NCBI RefSeq assembly: GCF_017573465.1
Contig: NZ_JAGEPF010000002.1
Span: 186,001-250,000 of the forward strand
DNA: 64,000 nucleotides
From: Actinomadura violacea
GTDB taxonomy: Bacteria > Actinomycetota > Actinomycetes > Streptosporangiales > Streptosporangiaceae
Reading direction: 5' to 3'
Shown here: one piece after another, positions 14,681 through 24,216 of the stretch
How positions within the stretch are numbered: position 1 is the first letter of the stretch
Layout of the letters: each line of letters begins with the position of its first letter
The notes under the pieces: generated by a model
Told to the model about the DNA's origin: nothing
Database searches by the model: none
Seen by the model: only the letters and a program-made list of their open reading frames with translations
Made by a program: the position numbers and the translations under genes

Positions 14681-16690
14681 CTAACCGCGGCCCGGGCCGC
14701 GCCCGGACCCGTCGCCCGCCCCGCCGCCCACGCCGTCACCGGACCCGTCGCCGGACCCGTCGCCGGACGCGGCGTCCAGCACGTGCACCGACAGCCACGA
14801 CGGGTGCTCCGGTGACAGGTGCACCTCGTTGACGGCCACCACGCGTCGCCGCGCCGCCGCCTCCGAACCGCCGGTGTTCGGGTTGACGTCGAAGCGCGGG
14901 AAGTTGCTCGACGACACGTCCAGCCGGATGCGGTGCCCCTCGGCGAACCGGTTCGCGGTGTCGGGCGCCGTCACGGTGATCTCGTAGACGGTGCCGGGCC
15001 GCATCGGCTCGGGGCTGGCGAACGAGTTCCGGTACCGGCAGCGCAGGATCCCGTCGGTGAGGTTCATCGCGTAGCCGTTCGGATAGTCCTCGTTCGGCGG
15101 GTGCACGTCGATGAGCCGGACGGTGAAGTCGGTGTCCGGCGCGCTCGACGCCACCGACAGCCGCACGGTGACCGGGCCGGCGATCGCGACGTCCCGCTCC
15201 AGCGGCTCGGTCTGGAAGACCAGCACGTCCGGCCGGGCCGCGATCGGCAGGTACGGCGGTTCGGTGCCGAAGGTGTCGTCGGTCGGGCACTGGTCGAACG
15301 CGCCGCCGTGCATGACGGGCTCGCCCGAGGTGATCTGCCCGCCGATGGTCGGCACCGGGTTCGCCGGGTCGAAGTCGTATTCGAGCCGGTCGTCGGCGCC
15401 GTCCCGCGGGACGTCCTCGCTGAGGGAGCCGTCCTGCCGCAGGTACAGCCGGACGGCGGTCGCCTCCTGCGGCGGCCAGGTCGCGGCGGTGCGCCACTCG
15501 CCGCCGTGGTCCAGCCGCCCCTCCGCGGTGCGCCGGCCGGTGCCGCCGCCCATGAGGAAGTACTGGACGCGCGGGAAGTCCTCCGCCGCCTCCGCCTCCG
15601 CCGCGCCATCACCGGACGGAGCGTCGCCGCCGAGGTGGCGGGCGAACCAGCGGGCCCGGAACTCCCAGTAGTCGGGCGCGAGGTTGCCGTCCAGGACGGC
15701 GCGCGGACCGAAGTCCACGTCACCGGAGTATCGGACGCTGCGCGCCCCGTGCGTCCACGGCCCGACGACCAGGTACGCCGGGCTGGACTTGGTCTCGGTG
15801 AGCGCGCGGAAGTTCTCCACCGCGGTCAGGACGTACGGGTCGTACCAGCTGACCATGTGCAGGCTCGGCACGTCCGGGAACCGGTCGTAGGAGCCGCGCC
15901 CGAACAGCCCGAGCCGCTGCCAGAACTCGCCGAACGCGCCGTGCTCCCACTGCTCGAGCAGGTACGCCTCGTACTCGGGGACGGCGCGCAGCGGGGACGC
16001 GCCGCGCCGCCACGGCATCGCGCGGAACCAGGCGGGCAGGTCCTGCGACTGCAGCGACGCCCGGACGACGGGGTCGCGGTGCGCGGCGGGGCTGTTCAGC
16101 GCGTGCCGGTACGCCCACGTCGCCTGCTTCAGCTCGAACGCGCCGCCCATCCGGATGCCCGCCTCGTACGCGCTGGCGAACCCGCCGGAGTCGACGAACA
16201 TCGCGGCGAGGCGGCTCGGCGACAGCGCGGCGAGCGCCGTCTGCACGTGCGCCGAGTACGAGACCCCGGTGGTGGCGACGCGGCCGTCGCACCAGGGCTG
16301 CGCGCCGATCCACTCGACGGTGTCGTAGCCGTCCTCGGCCTCGCCGAGGTACTTCACGAACCGGCCGTCGGAGTCGCCCCTCCCCCGGCAGTCCTGCCGG
16401 ACGACGTTGTACCCGCGCCCGACGAAGATCGCCGCGGACCGGTCCGGGAACACCGGCTCGCCGTGCCGGTCCAGGCCGTCGGACTCGCGCCGGGCCCGCC
16501 GCCCGTACGGGGTGCGCTCCAGCAGCACGGGGCGCGGCTCCAGCTCGCGGCCGGGGCTGTACAGGTCCGCCACCAGGACGGCGCCGTCGCGCATGACGGT
16601 GCGCACCACGCGCCGCCACACCGACGCGCCGTCCGGCAGCGTTATCTCCTCCGCCTCCTCGGCGACGGCCCCCGATTCCATCACCGTCAT
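14681..16690 (-). CDS. CocE/NonD-type serine hydrolase (peptidase S15 family)
   Basis: A 669-residue protein with an N-terminal alpha/beta-hydrolase part and a C-terminal jelly-roll (PepX_C). DLYSPG and GRGYNVVRQDCRGRGDSDG are typical, and the nucleophile elbow is TTGVSYSAH, with Ala-His after the motif where Gly is more usual. Family members are X-prolyl dipeptidyl peptidases, cocaine esterase or glutaryl-7-ACA acylases. No signal peptide is visible. ATG 16690 overlaps the binding-protein stop (ATGA), so it is the last gene of the amino-acid importer operon. The last ~25 residues are Gly/Asp repeats. Processing of an imported peptide or acylated amino acid is an inference. Confidence 0.88.
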   Translation of the reverse strand: MTVMESGAVAEEAEEITLPDGASVWRRVVRTVMRDGAVLVADLYSPGRELEPRPVLLERTPYGRRARRESDGLDRHGEPVFPDRSAAIFVGRGYNVVRQDCRGRGDSDGRFVKYLGEAEDGYDTVEWIGAQPWCDGRVATTGVSYSAHVQTALAALSPSRLAAMFVDSGGFASAYEAGIRMGGAFELKQATWAYRHALNSPAAHRDPVVRASLQSQDLPAWFRAMPWRRGASPLRAVPEYEAYLLEQWEHGAFGEFWQRLGLFGRGSYDRFPDVPSLHMVSWYDPYVLTAVENFRALTETKSSPAYLVVGPWTHGARSVRYSGDVDFGPRAVLDGNLAPDYWEFRARWFARHLGGDAPSGDGAAEAEAAEDFPRVQYFLMGGGTGRRTAEGRLDHGGEWRTAATWPPQEATAVRLYLRQDGSLSEDVPRDGADDRLEYDFDPANPVPTIGGQITSGEPVMHGGAFDQCPTDDTFGTEPPYLPIAARPDVLVFQTEPLERDVAIAGPVTVRLSVASSAPDTDFTVRLIDVHPPNEDYPNGYAMNLTDGILRCRYRNSFASPEPMRPGTVYEITVTAPDTANRFAEGHRIRLDVSSSNFPRFDVNPNTGGSEAAARRRVVAVNEVHLSPEHPSWLSVHVLDAASGDGSGDGSGDGVGGGAGDGSGRGPGRG

Positions 16691-17559
16691 GAAGAGGAAC
16701 CGCCCTGGGTGCCCTCGCCGCCCTGGCCGACTTGCGCGCCGAGCGCGGGCCAGATCTTCACCAGCTCCGGACGCGGCGCCTCGACGAACCACTTCTTGTA
16801 GATCTTCAGGAAGGTGCCGTCCTGCACCATCGCGCCGAGCCGGCCGTCGACGGCCTGCTGGAACTTGGTGTTCTTCTTCTGCACGGCCATCGCGGTCGCG
16901 TGGTCGACGGGCGCCGACACCGCGGGCTTGAGGTTGCCGTACTTCTTCAGGTACGCGTCGGCGTCCGGGCCGCCGACGACGAACGCGTCCAGGTTGCCCG
17001 ACAGCAGCTGCGTGACCGCGGTGTTCTGGTTCTGGAACTGGACCTGCTTGGCGCCAGGCATCTTCGACTTGACGAACTCCTGCTGGACGGCGCCGGTGAT
17101 GTCGCCGACCCGCTTGCCGGAGAAGTCCGCCAGCTTGGTCGCGGTGGAGTTCTTGCGGGTCAGGACGGTCGTGGTGCTCCAGTACACGCCCTTGGTGAAC
17201 GACACCTGCTTCTGCCGCTCCGCGGTGACGCCGAGCCCGCTCGCAGCCAGGTCGTACTGGCCGGACGACAGGCCCTGCAGCGCCGCAGGGACCGCGCTGG
17301 CCTTGTACTCCACCTTCAGCTTCAGCCGCTTGGCGACCTCGTCGGTGAGGTCGACGATGAAGCCCTGCGGCTTGCCGCCCTTGTCGGCGGTCGCGAACGG
17401 GGGCTGGTCGGTGGAGACGGCCGCGAGGACGGTACCCGCCTCCTCCAGCCCGTACGGGTTGTCCTTGCCGGAGTCGCCGCCGCCGCAGCCGGCGAGGGTC
17501 AGTGCCAGCGCGGCGACCGCGCCGCCCGCCGCGAAGCGGACGCTGAGGGCCTTGTTCAT
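16687..17559 (-). CDS. Amino-acid ABC transporter substrate-binding lipoprotein
   Basis: A 290-residue family 3 (PBPb) solute-binding protein. The signal peptide ends in a lipobox with Cys25 (TLAGC). The first strand contains STDQPPFATADKGGKPQGF, FIVDLTDEVAKRL follows, and LSSGQYDLAASGLGVTAERQ gives the hinge region. Polar amino acids, glutamate or glutamine are common ligands. It lies after permease and ATPase genes and before a CocE-type hydrolase. A hairpin at 17666-17687 upstream may set its expression apart from the membrane subunits. Confidence 0.9.
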   Translation of the reverse strand: MNKALSVRFAAGGAVAALALTLAGCGGGDSGKDNPYGLEEAGTVLAAVSTDQPPFATADKGGKPQGFIVDLTDEVAKRLKLKVEYKASAVPAALQGLSSGQYDLAASGLGVTAERQKQVSFTKGVYWSTTTVLTRKNSTATKLADFSGKRVGDITGAVQQEFVKSKMPGAKQVQFQNQNTAVTQLLSGNLDAFVVGGPDADAYLKKYGNLKPAVSAPVDHATAMAVQKKNTKFQQAVDGRLGAMVQDGTFLKIYKKWFVEAPRPELVKIWPALGAQVGQGGEGTQGGSSS

Positions 17560-17665
17560 CTGCTGTCCTGCCTTTCACTGCCGCCGGAATCCGGTGGGGC
17601 CGGCCCGGGCGGGGGTTCTTGGGGCGCGCGACGGCGGCACGGTGGCCGGGGCCGGAGCGCGCGAG

Positions 17666-17687
17666 CCGGCGCCCCGGCGGGCGCCGG
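17666..17687 (-). terminator. Intercistronic hairpin before the binding-protein gene
   Basis: CCGGCGCCC and GGGCGCCGG form a perfect 9-bp stem with a CGGC loop, 7 bp after the ATPase stop. It may act as a partial terminator or as a 3'-end stabiliser between ATPase and binding-protein cistrons. Confidence 0.5.
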
Positions 17688-17693
17688 AAGGGG

Positions 17694-18476
17694 TCAGAGC
17701 ACCTTGGACAGGAACTCGCGGAAGCGCGGGCTGGACGGGGCGTCGAGCACGGAGCGGGCCTCGCCCTCCTCCGCGATCACGCCGTCGTCCATGAACATCA
17801 CGCGGTCGGCGGCCTCGCGGGCGAACCCGATCTCGTGGGTGACGACGACCATGGTCATCCCGGTCCCGGCCAGCTCCCGCATCACCGCGAGGACGTCGCC
17901 GACCAGCTCCGGATCCAGCGCCGAGGTGGCCTCGTCGAACAGCATCACCTCGGGGCTCATCGCGAGGCTCCGGGCGATCGCGACGCGCTGCTGCTGCCCG
18001 CCGGACAGGTTCCCCGGCCGCTGCCGCGCCAGGTGCCCGAGGCCGAGCCGCGCGAGCTGCGCGTTCCCGATCTCCGCCGCCTCCGCCTTGCCCATCCCGC
18101 GGACGTGCCGCAGCGCGAGCGTGACGTTGTCCAGCACGTTCAGGTGCCCGAACAGGTTGAAGTGCTGGAACACCATGCCGATCTTCGCGCGGGCGGCGTC
18201 CACGTCCACCTTGGCGTCGGTGAGCGTCGTCCCGGACACCACCACGCTGCCGGAGGTCGGCGCCTCCAGGAGGTTCAGGCACTTCAGCATCGTCGACTTG
18301 CCCGACCCGGACCGGCCGAGCACGCACAGCACCTCGCTCTGCGCGACGTCGAAGCTCACCCCGCGCAGGATCTCGGTGTCGCCGTAGGACTTGCGCAGGT
18401 CCCGGACGCTGATCGCCGTCCGCGGCGCCGCGCCGCCGGTCCGCTCGCCGCCCGTCTTGCCGGTCGCCGTCGTCAT
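17694..18476 (-). CDS. Amino-acid ABC transporter ATPase (GlnQ type)
   Basis: A 260-residue ATPase. Walker A is GRSGSGKST, the Q-loop region reads [10 protein letters not shown], the signature is [10 protein letters not shown], Walker B is [13 protein letters not shown] and the switch His is in [10 protein letters not shown]. The polar-amino-acid subfamily is clear from [17 protein letters not shown] 18476 overlaps the permease stop by 4 nt. A Thr/Gly-rich leader of about 20 residues precedes the ABC core. Confidence 0.93.
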   Translation of the reverse strand: MTTATGKTGGERTGGAAPRTAISVRDLRKSYGDTEILRGVSFDVAQSEVLCVLGRSGSGKSTMLKCLNLLEAPTSGSVVVSGTTLTDAKVDVDAARAKIGMVFQHFNLFGHLNVLDNVTLALRHVRGMGKAEAAEIGNAQLARLGLGHLARQRPGNLSGGQQQRVAIARSLAMSPEVMLFDEATSALDPELVGDVLAVMRELAGTGMTMVVVTHEIGFAREAADRVMFMDDGVIAEEGEARSVLDAPSSPRFREFLSKVL

Positions 18477-19276
18477 GCCCGCTCCTTCAGTGCGCCGCCG
18501 GTCGTCGGGTCCGCGGCCGGGACCGCGGCGCCGGTCGCGTCCTCCTGGCCCGTGGCGGCCGGCGCCCGCCGCGCGCCGCGCCCGCCGCCCTCGCGCATCC
18601 GCCGGTCCAGCCAGTTGACGAGGTAGGTCAGCGGGATCGTGATCACCAGGTAGCAGAGGCCCGCCGCGACCAGCGCCGAGGCGTTGTAGCTGGCGGCCTG
18701 CCGCTCCTGCGCGATGAAGTACAGCTCGCGCTGCCCGACGCCGAGGCCGAGCAGGTAGACCAGTGAACTCTCCTTGATGTCCACGATGAACTGCCCGGCG
18801 AGGGCGGGCAGCACGTTGCGGATCCCCTGCGGGACCACGACCAGCCGCATCGTCTTCAGGTACGACATGCCGAGGCTGCGCCCGGCCTGCAGCTGCCCGG
18901 GCGGCACCGCCTGGATGCCGGACCGGAAGATCTCCGCGCAGTACGCCGCGGAGATCAGCCCGACCGCGATCACCGCGTAGCCGAGCGGGTTGCGGCCGAA
19001 CGGCCGGACCCCCGCCGCGGGCAGCCCGAGCCCGATCAGGCTGACCGTCACGATCGCGGGCAGCCCTCGGAAGACGTCCACGTAGAGCCGGGCGGGCAGC
19101 CGCACCAGCCGCCGCCGCGACAGCAGCAGCACCGCCAGCAGCACGCCGACGACCAGGCCGAACAGGATGGCCAGCACCGCGATCAGCAGCGTGTTGCGCA
19201 GCCCCTCCGTCAGCAGCGTCGGGAGTGCGCCACGGATCTCCGACCAGTCGAAGAACGTATGCAGGAAGTCGCTCAC
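18473..19276 (-). CDS. Amino-acid ABC transporter permease (HisM type)
   Basis: A His/Glu/Gln/Arg-type permease with about five helices. The EAA loop ([20 protein letters not shown]) and [16 protein letters not shown] are typical of the family. GTG 19276 is chosen because CGGAGCGAG lies just upstream; a GTG at 19303 would add nine residues but has a poor site. The C-terminus is a long Ala/Gly-rich tail of about 40 residues. Only one permease gene is present, so the membrane core is probably a homodimer. It is the first gene of the operon. Confidence 0.9.
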   Translation of the reverse strand: MSDFLHTFFDWSEIRGALPTLLTEGLRNTLLIAVLAILFGLVVGVLLAVLLLSRRRLVRLPARLYVDVFRGLPAIVTVSLIGLGLPAAGVRPFGRNPLGYAVIAVGLISAAYCAEIFRSGIQAVPPGQLQAGRSLGMSYLKTMRLVVVPQGIRNVLPALAGQFIVDIKESSLVYLLGLGVGQRELYFIAQERQAASYNASALVAAGLCYLVITIPLTYLVNWLDRRMREGGGRGARRAPAATGQEDATGAAVPAADPTTGGALKERA

Positions 19277-19412
19277 ACTCGCTCCGATCTCCACGGCGTC
19301 CACCGGCGGCCCCGGCGCACCGGCCGGCCGTTCCGCGGCCCTCGGCCGACCCCGCCTCCACTGCGGACGGGCGTCGCCGGTGCGCTCACACTAGGCGCAG
19401 GGTAGGCGACTG

Positions 19413-19437
19413 AACAGGATCGTTGCGCCAACCTGTT
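19413..19437. promoter_or_regulatory. Inverted repeat upstream of the amino-acid importer
   Basis: AACAGG (19413-19418) and CCTGTT (19432-19437) are exact inverted half-sites 13 bp apart, about 140 bp upstream of the permease start. A candidate operator. Confidence 0.35.
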
Positions 19438-19485
19438 AATCATTGGCCGCGCCCTCACATCACCGTCCGGCGGGTGGACGGCGAA

Positions 19486-19533
19486 GGGACCGGCCGCTGC
19501 GCGCCCGTGTCCGGGCGGTGAACGGCCGGTCCC
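19486..19533 (-). terminator. Strong hairpin after the serine hydrolase gene
   Basis: GGGACCGGCCG and CGGCCGGTCCC form an 11-bp perfect stem, with a smaller CGCCCG/CGGGCG hairpin inside its loop. It starts 46 bp past the hydrolase stop and insulates the importer operon. Confidence 0.65.
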
Positions 19534-19579
19534 CTGAGGAGTCCGGTGCTGGTGGAGGCGGGTGTGGCGGGTGCGGGCG

Positions 19580-20785
19580 TCAGTCGTCGATGGCGGCGTA
19601 GGCGGTGGTCCAGAAGTCCTCGAAGTGGTGCGGCGGCTCCGGGGACGTCATGGCGCGCTGGGCGAAGAGGATGCCGATCATGTCCTCGCCGGGGTCGGCG
19701 TAGGCGGACGTGCCGAGGCCGCCCGTCCAGCCGAACCGGCCGGGGCGGACGAACAGGTCGTCGCGGCGGCCGTCGACGGCCAGCCCGAAGCCCCAGCCGC
19801 CCGAGCCGAGGAACATCTCGCTGCCCGCCTTCTGCTGCGGCGTCAGCCGATCCGTGGTCATCAGCTCGACGGACGGCCGGGACAGCAGCCGCCCGCCCGG
19901 ATACCGGCCGCCGTCCAGCAGCATCCGCAGGAACGCGCGGTAGTCGTCGACGGTGGAGAGCAGGCCGGGGCCGCCGCTGCCGGCGGGGAAGACCGGCGGG
20001 CGGTCGTAGGCACCGTCGCGCGGGTCGGGGCGGCGGACGAGCGCGCCGGTCTCCGGGTCGGTGGTGTAGGGCACGGCGAGCCGCCCGGTGGCGGCGGAGG
20101 GCACGGTGAAGCCGGTGTCGCGCATCCCGAGCGGCTCGAAGATCCGCTCGCGGAGGAACTCCTCGAACGGGCGCCCGGCGGCACGGGCGATCAGCACGCC
20201 GGCCACGTCGGCGCCGGTGTTGTACAGCCATCCGGCGCCCGGCTGGTGCGCCAGCGGCAGCGCGCCGAGCCGCTTGAGCCATTCGTCGGGGCCGCAGGAC
20301 GGGCCGTCCGGGCCGTTGTCGACGCCGGTGTCGAGCATCGCCCGCGTGATCGGCGGCATGCCGTCCGGGACGAACGACACGCCGTAGCCGAGCGTGAACG
20401 TCAGCGCGTCGCGCAGCGTGATCGGGCGCTCGGCGGGGACGGTGTCGTCGAGCGGGCCGCCGGGGCTGCGCAGGACGCGGCGGTCGGCGAGCTCGGGCAG
20501 CAGGCCGTGCAGCGGGTCGTCCAGGCGGAGCCGGCACTCCTCGACGAGGATCATCGCCGCGGCGGCGGTGACTGCCTTGGTCAGCGACGCGATCCGGAAG
20601 ATCGTGTCGCGGCGCACGGGCACGTCGCCGCCGAGCTCGATGGCGCCGGCCTCGACCACGTGCGTGTGCCCGCGCCGGTGGACGAGCGCGACCAGCCCGG
20701 GCAGCTCGCCGCGGTCGACGAACCCGGTCATCACGCGGCGCATCCGGTCCAGTCCCGCCGGGGACAGCCCGCCGTTGTCACTCAT
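19580..20785 (-). CDS. Class C beta-lactamase-fold serine hydrolase
   Basis: A 401-residue protein of the serine-hydrolase (PF00144) family. The SxxK motif is IASLTKAVTA (Ser about residue 67), the Tyr motif is GWLYNTGADV, and the C-terminal WTGGLGTS takes the place of the KTG/HTG motif. No signal peptide is present, so it acts in the cytoplasm, probably as an esterase or peptidase and not as a true resistance beta-lactamase. GAGGAGCGAGG precedes the ATG. Confidence 0.88.
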   Translation of the reverse strand: MSDNGGLSPAGLDRMRRVMTGFVDRGELPGLVALVHRRGHTHVVEAGAIELGGDVPVRRDTIFRIASLTKAVTAAAAMILVEECRLRLDDPLHGLLPELADRRVLRSPGGPLDDTVPAERPITLRDALTFTLGYGVSFVPDGMPPITRAMLDTGVDNGPDGPSCGPDEWLKRLGALPLAHQPGAGWLYNTGADVAGVLIARAAGRPFEEFLRERIFEPLGMRDTGFTVPSAATGRLAVPYTTDPETGALVRRPDPRDGAYDRPPVFPAGSGGPGLLSTVDDYRAFLRMLLDGGRYPGGRLLSRPSVELMTTDRLTPQQKAGSEMFLGSGGWGFGLAVDGRRDDLFVRPGRFGWTGGLGTSAYADPGEDMIGILFAQRAMTSPEPPHHFEDFWTTAYAAIDD

Positions 20786-20849
20786 CCTCGCTCCTCCTCG
20801 CCGGCTCTCACACGTACCGACCGCCGAGCGCCCCGAAACTCATCGGCGC

Positions 20850-20926
20850 CGGTCGGCATCCCTGTGGGGGGACGCCCCCCACACCCCCGGTCAGCATCCC
20901 TGTGGGGGGACGACCCCCCTCACCCC
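20850..20926 (+). repeat. Two 38-bp direct repeats, each a G/C hairpin
   Basis: A unit starting CGGTCGGCATCCCTGTGG at 20850 is repeated from 20888 with few changes. Each contains GTGGGGGG-ACG-CCCCCC-like arms. They lie between the serine hydrolase and the ABC exporter genes, both on the minus strand, so a tandem terminator for the exporter is possible. Confidence 0.6.
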
Positions 20927-20986
20927 CGGCAAAAGCAGGCCTGACCGACGCGTTCCACTTCGCTGGCGCGCCGTTCCAGGCGCCGG

Positions 20987-22870
20987 TCAGGCAACCGGTT
21001 CGAGGGGCGGGCGGGTGTCGAACTGGGTCTCGTACAGGTCGGCGTAGCGGCCGCCCGCGGCGAGGAGCTCCTCGTGGGTGCCGCGCTCGATGATCCGGCC
21101 CGCCTCGACGACGAGGATCAGGTCGGCGGCGCGCACCGTGGACAGCCGGTGCGCGATCACCACGGCGGTGCGGCCTTCGAGCGCCTCGGCCAGGGCCTCC
21201 TGGACGGCGGCCTCGGACGTGGAGTCCAGGTGCGCGGTCGCCTCGTCGAGGATGACGACGCGCTGGCGGGCCAGCAGCAGGCGGGCGATGGTGAGCCGCT
21301 GCCGCTCGCCGCCCGACAGCCGGTAGCCGCGCTCGCCGACGATCGTGTCGAGCCCGTCCGGCAGGCCCTCGATCAGCGCGTCGAGGCGGGACCGGCGCAG
21401 CACGTCCCACAGCTCGTCCTCGGCGGCCTCGGGGCGGGCGAGCAGCAGGTTGTCGCGGATCGACTCGTGGAACAGGTGCCCGTCCTGGGTGACCATGCCG
21501 AGCGTCGCGCGGATCGAGGCGGACGACAGGTCGCGGACGTCCACGCCGCCGAGCCGGACGGCGCCGGAGTCGGCGTCGTACAGCCGCGGCAGCAGCTGCG
21601 CGATGGTCGACTTCCCGGCGCCGGACGAGCCGACGAGCGCGACCATCTGCCCGGGCTCGGCGCGGAACGACACCTCGTGCAGGACGTCGGTGCCGCCGCG
21701 GGTGTCGAGCGTCGCGACCTCCTCCAGCGAGGCCAGCGAGACCTTGTCGGCGGACGGGTAGGCGAAGGTGACGTTCTCGAACTCGACCGCGACGGGGCCG
21801 TCGGGGACGGTGCGCGGGTCGGGCTTCTCGGCGACGAGCGGCTTGAGGTCGAGCACCTCGAAGACGCGCTCGAAGCTGACCAGCGCGCTCATCACCTCGA
21901 CGCGGGCGCTGGCGAGCGCGGTCAGCGGCGCGTACAGCCGGGTGAGCAGCAGCGCGAGGGAGACGACGGCGCCGGCGTCGAGGTGGCCGCGCAGCGACAG
22001 CCAGCCGCCGAGCCCGTAGACGAGGGCGAGGGCCAGGGCGGACACCATGGTCAGGGCGGTGATGAACACGTGCTGCACCATCGCGGTGCGGACGCCGATG
22101 TCGCGGACGCGGCGGGCCCGCGCGGCGAACTCGGCGGACTCGCGGTCGGGCCGGCCGAACAGCTTGACCAGCGTCGCGCCGGGCGCGGAGAAACGCTCGG
22201 TCATCTGGGTGCTCATCGCGGCGTCGTGCCGGGCGGCCTCGCGCTCCAGCCCGGCGAGGCGGGTGCCCATCCGGCGGGCCGGCAGCACGAAGACCGGCAG
22301 GAGCACCAGCGCGAGCAGCGTGACCTGCCAGGAGATGCCGACCATGACGGCGAACGTCAGCAGCAGCGTGACCAGGTTGCTGACGACGCCGGACAGCGTG
22401 TCGCTGAACGCGCGCTGCGCGCCGATCACGTCGTTGTTGAGCCGGCTGACCAGCGCGCCGGTGCGGGTCCGGGTGAAGAACGCGACCGGCATCCGCTGGA
22501 CGTGGTCGAACACGGCGGTGCGCAGGTCGAGGATGAGGCCCTCGCCGATGCGGGCGGACAGCCACCGGTTGGCGAGGCCGAGCCCGCCCTCGGCGACCGC
22601 CAGCACGGCGATCAGCACCGCGATGCCGACCACGGTGGACGTCGCGGACCGGTCGACGATCGCGTTCACGACCCGTCCGGCCAGCACGGGGGTCGCGACG
22701 GCGAGCACCGCCATCACCACGCTGAACAGCAGGAACGCGTACAGGCGCCGGCGGTGGGGGCGGGCGAAGGCGGCGATCCGGCGCAGCGTCGCCTTGGAGA
22801 ACGGCCGGCGGTCGTCCTGCGCGTTCATGGCGTGGTGCAGCGACATCCACGCGGTGACTTCCATGTCCAT
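20987..22870 (-). CDS. ABC exporter, fused permease-ATPase
   Basis: A 627-residue half-transporter with an N-terminal six-helix type I exporter domain (about residues 50-340) and a C-terminal ATPase. Walker A is GSSGAGKST, the signature is RLSGGERQRL, Walker B is VVILDEATAHLD and the switch is AHRLSTV. Between the domains the FENVTFAYPSADKVSLASLE region carries a short insertion. It probably works as a homodimer on lipids, drugs or peptides. ATG 22870 follows GAGGATCACCCG; upstream in-frame starts are less supported. It is divergent from an aminotransferase gene. Confidence 0.9.
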   Translation of the reverse strand: MDMEVTAWMSLHHAMNAQDDRRPFSKATLRRIAAFARPHRRRLYAFLLFSVVMAVLAVATPVLAGRVVNAIVDRSATSTVVGIAVLIAVLAVAEGGLGLANRWLSARIGEGLILDLRTAVFDHVQRMPVAFFTRTRTGALVSRLNNDVIGAQRAFSDTLSGVVSNLVTLLLTFAVMVGISWQVTLLALVLLPVFVLPARRMGTRLAGLEREAARHDAAMSTQMTERFSAPGATLVKLFGRPDRESAEFAARARRVRDIGVRTAMVQHVFITALTMVSALALALVYGLGGWLSLRGHLDAGAVVSLALLLTRLYAPLTALASARVEVMSALVSFERVFEVLDLKPLVAEKPDPRTVPDGPVAVEFENVTFAYPSADKVSLASLEEVATLDTRGGTDVLHEVSFRAEPGQMVALVGSSGAGKSTIAQLLPRLYDADSGAVRLGGVDVRDLSSASIRATLGMVTQDGHLFHESIRDNLLLARPEAAEDELWDVLRRSRLDALIEGLPDGLDTIVGERGYRLSGGERQRLTIARLLLARQRVVILDEATAHLDSTSEAAVQEALAEALEGRTAVVIAHRLSTVRAADLILVVEAGRIIERGTHEELLAAGGRYADLYETQFDTRPPLEPVA

Positions 22871-22915
22871 CGGGTGATCCTCGGTCGTCGTCGGCTGGGG
22901 AGACCCATCCTGAAA

Positions 22916-22933
22916 CCTCAACATTCATTGAGG
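22916..22933. promoter_or_regulatory. Palindrome between exporter and aminotransferase
   Basis: CCTCAA-CATTCA-TTGAGG is an exact 6-6-6 inverted repeat in the divergent region, 46 bp before the exporter start. A likely operator for an unlinked regulator. Confidence 0.45.
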
Positions 22934-23025
22934 TCAAGCCGTCATGGGGCCATCCTCGCGCGGGGGTACGACAATCCGGCGGCGTCGCCGATAATGCGGA
23001 TGATCAACGACGGAGGGGGCGGGAC

Positions 23026-24201
23026 GTGGGGACCGACAGCGGCATCGACGTGGGCAGGGCGCGGGCGGACACGCCGGGCTGCGCCCGGGTCGCGCACCTC
23101 AACAACGCGGGCGCGGCGCTGCCGCCCGCGCCCGTGATCGACGCGGTCGCAAAGCACTTCGCACTGGAGGCGGCGATCGGCGGCTACGAGGCGGCCGAGC
23201 AGCGGAAGGACGCCGTCGAGCACTTCTACGGCGCCGTCGCAGGGCTGATCGGCGCGCGCGCGGACGAGATCGCCTACGTGGAGAACGCGACGCGCGCCTG
23301 GGACATGGCCTTCTACGCGATCCCGTTCGCCGAGGGCGACCGGATCCTCACCACCACCAGCGAGTACTCCAGCAACGCGATCGCCTACCAGCAGGTCGCC
23401 GCCGCCAAGGGCGCCCGGGTCGAGGTCGTCCCGGACGACGCGAACGGCACGATCGCCCTGGACGCGCTAGAGGCGGAGCTGGCCAGGGGCGACGTCCGGC
23501 TGGTGTCGCTCAACCACATCCCCACCTACAACGGCCTCGTGAACCCGGTCGCGGAGGTCGGGCGGCTGTGCCGCGAGCACGGCGTCCTGTTCCTGCTGGA
23601 CGCGTGCCAGTCCGTCGGGCACCTCGCCGTGGACGTCGCCGAGATCGGCTGCGACATGCTGTCCGCGACGGGCCGCAAGTACCTGCGGGGGCCGCGCGGC
23701 ACGGGCTTCCTGTACGTGCGGCGGGAGATCGTCCAGGCGCTGGAGCCGCCGTTCCTCGACCTGACCGCCGCCGAGTGGAAGGCGCCGGACGGGTACGAGA
23801 TCCGCGGCGACGCCCGCCGCTTCGAGACGTGGGAGCGGTACGTCGCCGGGCAGATCGGGCTCGGCGCCGCCGCCGACTACGCGTCCGCGCTCGGCATGGC
23901 CGCCATCGAGGAGCGCGTCACCGGCCTCGCGGCGGCGCTGCGGCGGATGCTGGCCGACCGGCCCGGCGTCACCGTCCTGGACCGCGGCGAACGGCCGTCC
24001 GGCATCGTCACCTTCACCGTGGACGGCCACGACGCCGCCGCGGTCAAGGCGGCGGCGCGGGAGCGGGACGTCAACGTCAGCATCGCGCAGCCGAGGACGC
24101 ACGGGTACGACCCGCACGGCCTCGACTCGGCGGTACGGGCCTCCGTGCACTACTACAACAGCGACGACGACCTGGACCGGCTGCTCGCGGCCCTCCCCTA
24201 G
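23026..24201 (+). CDS. Class V aminotransferase / cysteine-desulfurase-fold enzyme
   Basis: A 391-residue PLP enzyme of fold type I. AHLNNAGAALPP opens the fold, FLLDACQSVGHLAVDV holds the cofactor Asp, and SATGRKYLRGPRGTGFLYV holds the Schiff-base Lys. ARRFETWERYV is typical of the EgtE/isopenicillin-epimerase-like branch. It may cleave or transfer a sulfur or amino group. No ergothioneine genes are nearby, so the EgtE role is not supported. GTG 23026 is preceded by GGAGGGGGC. Confidence 0.85.
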   Translation: MGTDSGIDVGRARADTPGCARVAHLNNAGAALPPAPVIDAVAKHFALEAAIGGYEAAEQRKDAVEHFYGAVAGLIGARADEIAYVENATRAWDMAFYAIPFAEGDRILTTTSEYSSNAIAYQQVAAAKGARVEVVPDDANGTIALDALEAELARGDVRLVSLNHIPTYNGLVNPVAEVGRLCREHGVLFLLDACQSVGHLAVDVAEIGCDMLSATGRKYLRGPRGTGFLYVRREIVQALEPPFLDLTAAEWKAPDGYEIRGDARRFETWERYVAGQIGLGAAADYASALGMAAIEERVTGLAAALRRMLADRPGVTVLDRGERPSGIVTFTVDGHDAAAVKAAARERDVNVSIAQPRTHGYDPHGLDSAVRASVHYYNSDDDLDRLLAALP

Positions 24202-24216
24202 CCGCGCGGGCGCCGG

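Noticed and set aside
19580..20785. Resistance beta-lactamase
   Set aside because: No signal peptide is present and the motifs fit the broad esterase/peptidase branch.
23026..24201. Ergothioneine lyase EgtE
   Set aside because: No EgtB, EgtC or EgtD genes lie nearby and the motifs only support the broad class V family.
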